Below are positions 57,286 to 64,000 of a stretch of 64,000 nt of DNA, piece after piece. The stretch is from Prorocentrum cordatum (taxonomy: Eukaryota > Sar > Dinophyceae > Prorocentrales > Prorocentraceae). The stretch spans positions 1 to 64,000 of the forward strand of contig CAUYUJ010003995.1 in NCBI GenBank assembly GCA_963575745.1, in the 5' to 3' direction. The notes below the pieces were generated by a model that was not told the origin of the DNA, did not search any database, and worked only from the letters and a program-made list of their open reading frames with translations. Made by a program: the position numbers and the translations under genes. Position 1 is the first letter of the stretch, and each line of letters begins with the position of its first letter.

Positions 57286-57960
57286 TCTCGAGCAAGACGC
57301 TTGGTTTCACGCTTCCAGGTTGCCCAGGCAGAGGTCAAGCGCCAGGATTTGTTGAGGATGTCTCGAGCGAGACGCTTGGTTTCACGCGTCCTTGTCGCCC
57401 AGGCGGATGTCTAGAAAGAGGATGTGTTGAGGAAGTCTCGATCGAGATGCTTGTTTGCACGTGTCCAGGTTGCCCAGGCGGATGCCTAGCATGAGGATGT
57501 GTTGAGAATGTCTCGAGAGATACGCTTGTTTTCACGTGTCCAGGTCGCCCAGGCGGATGTCTAACACGAAGCTGTGTTGAGGATGTCTCGAGCGAGACGT
57601 TTGCTTTCACGTGTACAGGTCGCCAAGGCGGATGTCTAGAATGAGGAGGTGTTGAAAACGTCTCGAGCGAAACGCTTGCTTTCACGTGCCCAGGTCACCC
57701 AGGCGGACGTCTCACATGAAGATGTGTTGAGCATGTCTTGAGCGAACTACTTGTTTTCACGTGTCCAGTTCGTCCAGGCGGATGTCTAGCATGAGAATGT
57801 GTTGAGGATGTGTTGAGCGAAACGTTTGTTTTCACGTGTCCAGGTCGCTCAGGCGGATGTCTAGAATGAGGATTTTGACAGGATGTCTCGAGCGAAACGC
57901 TTGTCCCCAGCACGTTCCGTAGCGTGGCCCCTTGGCACGTCCCGCGGTGCGTCCCCATGG
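57286..57960 (+). repeat. 75-bp tandem repeat of A9
   Basis: The word TCTCGAG(C/A) or its variant falls at 57286, 57361, 57436, 57511, 57586, 57661, 57736, 57811 and 57886: eight intervals of exactly 75 bases. The unit holds GATGTCTCGAGCGAAACGC, TTTTCACGTGTCCAGGTCGC and CCAGGCGGATGTCTAGCATG. 75 is a multiple of three, so a 25-residue repeat stays open on the minus strand; I do not call it a gene. Confidence 0.95.
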
Positions 57961-58690
57961 CACGTCCCCTGGCATGTCGCCTGGCGCGTCCCTTGAGACG
58001 TTCCGCGGTGCGTCCTCCTGGCATGTCCCCCTGTCAATTAGCTCTGCGGCAGATGCTATGTGTTCAGGCAGCTCGAGCTTAAGATCCAGATCAGTTCGGT
58101 CAGGACTCGGATGCAAAGGAGGACTCGATCTACGACGCTATAGAGCACCACCGCGGCATGGCATATCGCAATTCAGCACGGTGCAGCACAGCACAGCCCT
58201 CGGCACGGTACATCAAGATCGGTACAATCAGCATTGCAACCTGGCACGTTCCTTGGCACGTTCCGTGGGGCGTTTTTTGGCGAGTCCCCCTGGCACGTCG
58301 CGTGGCGCGTCCCCTGGCACATTCCGTGGCACATCCATTGGCACGTTCCGTAGCGCGTCCCATTGGCATGTCCTACGGTGCGACCCCATGGCACGTCCCC
58401 TGGCACGTGGCCTGGCGCGTCCCTTGGGACGTTTCGCGGCGCGTCCTCCTGGCATGTCCCCCTGTCAATTAGCTCTGGGGCAGCTTCTATGTGTTCAGGC
58501 AGCTCGAGCTTAAGATCCAGACCAGTTCGGTCAGGACTCGGATGCAAAGGGAGACTCGATCCACGACGCTATAGAGCACAACCGCGGCATGGCACATCGC
58601 AATTCAGCACGGTGCAGCACAGCACAGCCCTCGGCGCGGTACATCAAGATCGATACAATCAGCATTGCTCTTGCCCGTCACCCAATTAGG
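57920..58690 (+). repeat. Dimer of the ~430-bp type II unit, with 12-bp subrepeats
   Basis: Within each unit the words TGGCACGTCCCC, CTGGCACGTCGC, CTGGCGCGTCCC, TTGGGACGTTCC follow each other every 12 bases. The rest of the unit contains TCAATTAGCTCTG.GGCAG, CAGATCAGTTCGGTCAGGAC, GAGCACAA.CGCGGCATGG and CAGCACAGCACAGCCCTCGG. CAGATCAGTTCGG/CAGACCAGTTCGG words lie 431 bases apart. The same unit appears in A2, A6, A7 and A8. Confidence 0.85.
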
Positions 58691-58730
58691 TGTCTTTGAA
58701 AACGTTGCCACGCGTTACATTTCTATATTT

Positions 58731-59510
58731 AATCGCTTCGCTCATTCCGCCGGCCCATATTGTCGCACCGTTGTGGGTTAGCCGAGTTTTGGGGCCTCTT
58801 GGGGGCCGTTTTGGGGCCTCTTGGGGCCTCTTTTGGGCCTCTTGGGCGCCTCTTGGGGCGTCTTGGGGGCCTCTTGGGGGCCTCTTGGGGCCTTTTTGGG
58901 GCCTCCTGGGCGCCTTCTGGGGCGGAGGGCTCGATTTTTCAGTTCTCGGTTCCCCTCTTGAGCCCCTCTTGGGCCCGTCTTGGGGCCTCTTGGTCCGTCT
59001 TGGGCGGCACTTGGGCCGTCTTGGGGGCCCTCCTGGGCCGTTCCGGGGCCGTCTTGGGAGCCTCGTGGGCCGTCTTGGAGCGGTCTTGGGGGCCTCTTGG
59101 GCCGTCTTGGAGCGTCCGGAAGCCGAAAAAGCCAGAACGCAAAAAACATAAAAAACAATGAAAATCAACGATTTTGGCCTCTTGGGGCCCTCTTCGAAGG
59201 CCTCTTGGAAGGCCCTTAGGGCGTCTTGGAGGCCTCTTGGGCTGTCTTGGGGCCCTGTTGGGCGTCTTCGGGCGATCTTTGGCCGTCTCGGGGCCCTCTT
59301 GGACCGTCTTGGAGGCTTCTTGGGGACCTCTTGGCCCGTCCTGGGGCCCTGTAACAGGGCTCCGGCATCTCTGGCCCGACCTTGCCGGGACCTTGCCGGG
59401 GTACTTTTCGTCTGGGGACCCCCAGGGGCCGCCCCGCGCGCGCGAACTAGAAATACTGTTAACCAGGTACCGGAGATCTTAGCACGCCCTGGCCCGTTGG
59501 GCCGGCGAAT
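58731..59510 (+). mobile_element. Element B, copy 2 (nested in the A9 tail)
   Basis: Ends AATCGCTTCGCTCATTCCGCC and GGCCCGTTGGGCCGGCGAATT as in B1. The intact tail in other A copies reads TTCTATATTCCTTTCCGGG; here it is TTCTATATT..B..CCTTTCCAGG, so the ends of B are known to within about 3 bases (ATT may be duplicated). Confidence 0.9.
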
Positions 59511-59595
59511 TCCTTTCCAGGTTCGTGGGTCGATCATGTTTAAGGGGCCCCAACTTCTAGGTAGGGTCGCACTGGGGTAGTTGTGATACTGGGAC

Positions 59596-59609
59596 GACTA
59601 CTTCTACCG

Positions 59610-59663
<54 letters not shown>

Positions 59664-59828
59664 TCACCACTGCCACTGCGACCACGACTAACTACCACAC
59701 ACACGACTACAACCAACATCGTTATGTCTTCTGTTGCTGCTGCTGTTTCCACGACTTCTCCTACTACTAATCGTACTGCCATGCCTACTACTACTACTGC
59801 TGCTGCCGCTGCTGCTGCTGCTATTGCG

Positions 59829-59875
<47 letters not shown>

Positions 59876-59876
59876 G

Positions 59877-59920
<44 letters not shown>

Positions 59921-59960
59921 GACTACTACTACGACTACTACTACTACTACTACTACTACG

Positions 59961-60058
<98 letters not shown>

Positions 60059-60190
60059 GTAGTCGCGCTACTAATAACACTACGAATGCGACTACGGTTG
60101 CTACTGCTACTACTACTACTACTACTACTACTGCTACTACTACTACTACTACTACTACTACTGCTGCTACTACTACTACTACGACTACCT

Positions 60191-60230
<40 letters not shown>

Positions 60231-60236
60231 CACTAT

Positions 60237-60301
<65 letters not shown>

Positions 60302-60660
60302 ATACTACTGCTACTACAAGTTGGTCTACTAATAGTACTAGGACGACTACTTCTACCGCTATTACTCCTACTATTCCTACTACTATCACCACTACCACTG
60401 CGACCATTTATTACAACACAAACGACTACAACCATCATTTTTTTATACTGCTGTTGCTGTTGTTACCACTACTTCTCGTTCTACAGTTGTACTGCCATGC
60501 CTACTACGACTACTACTACTACTCCTCCTACTACTACTTCTTCTACTATTATTTCTATTACTACTCCTACTACTACTAACAATAGTAGTAGTCGTAGTAG
60601 TAGTAGTAGTAGGAGTAGTAGTAGTAGTAGCAGCAACAGCAGCAGCAGTAGTTACAATGA
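59596..60660. repeat. (ACT)n microsatellite with GCT and TGT variants
   Basis: Long TAC/ACT arrays at about 59600-59665 and 59829-60310 and a partly reversed (AGT)n part at about 60580-60650. CTACTTCTACCGCTA occurs at 59588 and 60348, so part of the array is duplicated. Long threonine, serine, leucine and valine frames are artefacts. Confidence 0.95.
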
Positions 60661-60689
60661 AACTATTCGTGGTCGTCTGTGTGGTAGGG

Positions 60690-61096
60690 AACACAGCTTA
60701 TTAGAGGCATTCGGGAGACCTCGTAGATGTCTCGTAGATGCTGCTTGTAAGCCTCTTAAAGCCTCCTATAGGCCTCAAAAAAAAAACTCTAGAGGCCACA
60801 CAGAGCCTTCTAATACGCATAGTACAGCCTCTTGGAGGCTTTTGCCTTTTAGAAGCTTTTAAGTGGCCTCTTAGAAGCCTCATAGAGGCTTCTTAGAGGC
60901 CCTTTAGAAGCCTCGCAGACCTTCGTTGTGTCTTCGCAGAAGCATCTCAGAAGCCTCGTCGAGGCTTTTAGTAAGAGGCTTCTAAGAGGCATCGTAGAGG
61001 CTTCATTGAAGCTCTTTTAGAAGCCTCTACAGGGGTTCTCAGAGGCTTTTCAGAAACCTCTTAGAAGCTTGTTAGAAACTTCATAGAAGCTTATTT
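60690..61096. repeat. AGAAGCCTC / GAGGCTTCT palindrome cluster, left part
   Basis: AGAAGCCTC, TTAGAGGCTTC and CATAGAAGC words alternate every 15-25 bases. The cluster continues at 61506 beyond element B3. Confidence 0.8.
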
Positions 61097-61505
61097 AATC
61101 GCTTCGCTCATTCCGCCGACACTCGAGCGCTCCATGGAGCCTCGTTGAAGCCTCTTGGGGGCTTGTTTGGGGCCTCCTAGGGGCCTCTTGGGGGCCCCTT
61201 GGGGGTCTCTTGGGGCTCCTCGGCGGCGTCTTGGGATCCCTTGGAGCCTCTTGGAGGGCTCTTGGGGGCCCCCTGGGGCAGGGGGGGGGTAGTCGATTGC
61301 AGCCACCCCCTCGGAGGCCACGATCCTTGTGAGGAGTGGCGAAAAATAGCCCCCCCGTGGGGATCGCCCAGGGGTCAGCCGGGGATCGGCCGAGGTATTT
61401 TCCGTCCGGGGCCCCCCAGGGGCCGCCCCGCGCGCGCGACTTAGAAATATTGTTAGTAGTTACCGGAGATCTTAGCACGCCTCTGGCCCGTTGGGCCGGC
61501 GAATT
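61097..61505 (+). mobile_element. Element B, copy 3 (nested in the palindrome cluster)
   Basis: A 409-bp copy with both ends intact and a shorter CTTGGGG interior than B1 and B2. The right domain (GGGGCCGCCCCGCGCGCGCG, TTACCGGAGATCTTAGCACG) is well conserved. The left flank ends TTATTT. Confidence 0.85.
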
Positions 61506-61860
61506 GTTCAGCAGCCTTAAAGGCGTTTTCTAGAAGCCTCGTAGAGGCTTCGTAGAGGGTTATTAGAGGCCTTTGAGAAGCCTCCACGAGGCTTCTTAGG
61601 GGTTTCTTGGAGGCCCCTTCCGAAGCCTTTAAGAGGCTTCTCAGAGGTTTCTTAGAGGTCTCTTAGAAACCTCTAGAAGCTTCTTAGAAGCGTATTCGAG
61701 GCTTTCAAGAGGTTTCTTAGAAGTTTCGTAGAGCCTCGCAGTGGCTTCTTGGAAGCTTCTGAAGCCTCGTAGACGCTTCTAGGTTCTAGGGGGCCTTTCA
61801 GAAGCCTCTGAGAGGCCTCTAAGAAGCCTCTTGGAGGCATTTTTGCGACGAGTAAGATTT
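61506..61860. repeat. AGAAGCCTC / GAGGCTTCT palindrome cluster, right part
   Basis: Same words as 60690-61096. Together the two parts make one cluster of about 760 bases split by B3. Confidence 0.8.
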
Positions 61861-61890
61861 CCTTCCGTATCTACCAGCAAATATCCGGGG

Positions 61891-62070
61891 AATTCGCCGG
61901 CCCAACGGGCCAGAGGCGTGCTAAGATCTCCGGAAACTACTTAAAAATGTTTCTACTTCGCGCGCGCGGGGGCGGCCCTTGGGGGGCCCTGGACGAAAAG
62001 TACCCCGGCCGATCCCCGGCTGACCCCCGGGCGACCCCCAGGGGGAGGCTATTTTTCTTCGCTGCGCGTA
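61891..62070 (-). mobile_element. Element B, copy 4, truncated, reversed
   Basis: Starts AATTCGCCGGCCCAACGGGCC and runs through CGTGCTAAGATCTCCGG and GCGCGCGGGGGCGGCCC: the reverse complement of the right domain of B. The CTTGGGG interior and the AATCGCTTCGC end are absent. Confidence 0.8.
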
Positions 62071-62584
62071 TGGGGAGCACATGCACGACGGCTGCCTTGC
62101 CTCTTCATCCTGAGGCCGACGCCCCAATTCATTCATCATTGTGGTGTGCATCGAGCCCCCCCTTTCTTGGACCTCCACGGCCTGGCGGACCTTCTGGGCT
62201 ACTCCGGCTCCGCCGCCTGAGCGACTGCGTAGCGCGTTCCGGTCGCTTTGGCTCCCTCTTATGGCCGTAATTTAGGGCTTGGCGCGGCTGCCTCATCTCT
62301 TGACGGCGCGCGATCGGACCGCGGCGCTCGCGAACAAAAAAAGTACCCCCACCAGCCCATTCATAAACCCTGCCCACGAGCGCTGACAGGAAAAGGGACG
62401 AAGGGACACATCTAGGGAAACAAAGCGAGCAACCAGGATGAACCGAAAGATCTCTGGGAGCAAGGGGGTGGCCTTTGAAGGCCTCCTCGGGCCATCCCTT
62501 GGGGGCCGCGTGGGGGCGAAGGGAAGAGGAAGAGGAAGAGGAGGAGGAGGTGGAGGGATCCAAAGAGTGCGATCGATCCCTGGT
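62071..62584. other. Region without a recognisable gene
   Basis: No repeat shared elsewhere was noticed. A 439-residue minus frame spans 62129-63448 but crosses tandem and simple repeats and has no recognisable motif. Confidence 0.4.
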
Positions 62585-62680
62585 ACTTGAAGGGGCCCTG
62601 GGACACAGAAATAAATACACACAAATAAAAGGATCCCCCATATTTTCCTCTATGTTTTGGGTTTTTGTCTCCCCCCCCAC
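62585..62680 (+). repeat. Dispersed repeat P, copy 2
   Basis: CTTGAAGGGGCCCTGGGACA, AAATAAATACACACAAATAAAA and CATATTTTCC..GTTTTGGG are the reverse complement of positions 1-90. Confidence 0.7.
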
Positions 62681-62779
62681 TTCCCATACTTTCCCATATT
62701 TTCCGGGGGATCGACGATAAATTGTGTCTGTGTGTTTTTTTCCCGTCCTGAGTAGTGCTGCTGCTGATGTTGTTGCTGC

Positions 62780-63060
62780 TTCTGCTGGCGATGCGGCCGG
62801 TGCCCTTGAAAGCTTGTTGGGGCCATATGGGAGAGCATCGATCCAAGGATGGGGTGTCCTCAATTTCGGTCCCCTCCCAAAAGCACCCAAACTCGCCTCT
62901 TGGAGCGTTCTTGGGAGGGTATTGGAGCTCTGTCGGGGCTCTTTTAGGGGTCTTGGGGTTCTCTTGGGGCCTTTTTGGGGCTCTCTTGGGGCTCTCGTGG
63001 GGCCCTGTTGGGAGCCCTGGAAGGCCTGTTGGGGCCATGTTGGAGGCCATCGATCAAAAG
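62780..63060. repeat. CTTGGGG-type degenerate repeat without B ends
   Basis: GTCTTGGGGTTCTCTTGGGGCC-type words and two GTTGGGGCCAT..CATCGATC blocks (about 62816-62843 and 63020-63054). It resembles the interior of B but has neither B terminus. Confidence 0.6.
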
Positions 63061-63067
63061 GAGGATA

Positions 63068-63345
63068 TGGTATAACGTTCAGCCCCCCCCCCCCAAAGAG
63101 GCCAGCCGATTGTCCAAACCGTAATAAAACCAATAATGTTGGCGCGCATCGGGCCGGCGGGGTAACGTTCAGCCCCCTCCCCCCAGCGGCCAAAATGGGG
63201 CCAACACCCTTTCCATATAGCCAGTGATTTTGGCGCCCAGAGGGCTGGTGGGATAAAGTTCGGTCCACCCAGAGAGGCCAACATGGGGCCAACACCTTAA
63301 TACAACAAGTGATGTTGGCTTCATCGCCGAGACCGTTTTGGACGC
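63068..63345. repeat. 90-bp tandem repeat, three diverged units
   Basis: TAACGTTCAG, TAACGTTCAG and TAAAGTTCGG lie at 63073, 63163 and about 63254. Each unit continues with a C-rich run, GAGGCCA or GCGGCCA, and ends with GATGTTGGC or a variant and GGGCTGGTGGG-like sequence. Confidence 0.75.
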
Positions 63346-64000
63346 CCTGACACCTCACCCCCGCAAGCGTCCAGGAGAGGGGTAAACCCTTCCCCGTATG
63401 GGGAAGAGGGGTTTCTGGAAAGAGGGAGGAGGAATGTCGTTGGACCACCTGCGCCCGGAGGGCTGGTGGGATGTTGGCCTCTCGAGGGTATCCTTGTGAG
63501 GTTCGTTACGAGGCCACTTTGAGCAGTCTTGAGCCAGTCTTGGGGCATCTTTGAGGCATGACGGAAGCCATCTTGAGTTATTTTAAACCTTTTTTGGCCA
63601 TGTTGATCGTTCTGACCCATCGCGCCCATCCCCTCCCCCCGTCGAGACCGATGGGAGGGGATACGGAGACCGAAATGGGCTGAAAGGAAAAAACTTCTAA
63701 ATTGGTGGGGTTCGAGCAGAGTGTCATGCGAATCTCTGACCCGCTGAGTGCGTCGGTCGCATCGCGATGGCCCAACAATGAGCAAGTTGATGGGGCTTTT
63801 CTGGTTCGCTATGGCATGTTGGTCAGGCTTCGGATGTGTTTTTGTTGGTTGGCTGGTTGGTTCGGGAGCGCTGGAGTGCTGGCGTGGCCATGTTTGCGGC
63901 GGTACTGGACCCATCGGAGGTGCGATGCGGCCTTTACAGGGTCTGCGTAACCACTTGGCGCAGAGAACAAAAACGAGATCGCTGATGCGATGGTTCCCCC
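63346..64000. other. Region without a recognisable gene
   Basis: CGCCCGGAGGGCTGGTGGGATG at about 63449-63472 is a stray end of the 90-bp unit. Nothing else was recognised up to the window edge. Confidence 0.4.

Larger units (their letters stand above)
56997..59540 (+). mobile_element. Element A9 (type II payload), tail interrupted by B2
   Basis: Head TTTTTCCCGGACAGGGC at 56997. The longest 75-bp array of the window (57286-57960) is followed by two ~430-bp units. The tail starts TTCTATATT at 58722, is interrupted by element B2 (58731-59510), and resumes CCTTTCCAGGTTCGTGGGTCGATCATGTT-like to 59540. Confidence 0.85.

Noticed and set aside
57286-57960. CRISPR array
   Set aside because: Units are contiguous 75-bp tandem copies with gradual divergence throughout, not identical repeats with unique spacers, and the genome is eukaryotic.
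62129-63448. 439-residue minus-strand frame
   Set aside because: Crosses the 90-bp tandem repeat, CTTGGGG repeats and C-runs; composition follows the repeats and no domain is seen.

Overview
The window looks like nuclear DNA of a dinoflagellate. Three things point there: (i) tandem degenerate copies of the dinoflagellate spliced leader 3' end (..TTTTGGCTCAAG) directly upstream of an intronless channel gene, the signature of a retroposed trans-spliced mRNA; (ii) a decayed LINE-type retroelement with a reverse transcriptase, zinc-knuckle and RNase H layout like those common in these genomes; (iii) high GC, very low gene density and repeats nested in repeats. The genus cannot be fixed from this sequence.

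Only one protein gene is convincing: an intact 610-residue voltage-gated cation channel with two EF-hands (50698-52530, +). It lies in an apparent 5.3 kb retroposed cDNA (50562-55860) that splits a copy of an older repeat (family D) and is flanked by 19-nt near-identical duplications. A LINE relic fills 23252-27240 (-), with one internal stop and several frame changes. 16010-19600 probably holds exons of a minus-strand multi-exon gene of unknown function; 8428-9216 is a weak coding candidate.

The rest is repeats. 1-15 kb: dispersed families (E, F, a MITE called C, element B), a segmental duplication and trinucleotide arrays. 20-23 kb: simple sequence and the fullest D copy. 29-59.5 kb: dominated by element family A, nine copies all in the same orientation. 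A copies share a conserved head (TTTTTCCCGGAAAGGGC...) and tail (CTTTCCGGGTTCGTGGG...ATCATGTT) but carry one of two unrelated payloads: a 16-bp minisatellite plus a 24-bp repeat, or a 75-bp repeat plus a dimer of a ~415-430-bp unit built on a 12-bp subrepeat. 59.5-64 kb: (ACT)n arrays, clusters of AGAAGCCTC/GAGGCTTCT palindromes, two B copies and a 90-bp tandem repeat.

Because many elements sit inside others, pre-insertion sites can be read within this one window: A3 in repeat J (empty copy at 13.3 kb), A4 in a 62-bp palindrome, A5 in repeat K, the C MITE in A7, B in the tail of A9, the channel retrocopy in D. These give element ends, target preferences and an order of events. Family names A-P, C, J, K etc. 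are labels used only in this annotation. Repeat boundaries were read by eye and may be off by a few bases where not tied to a nested insertion.
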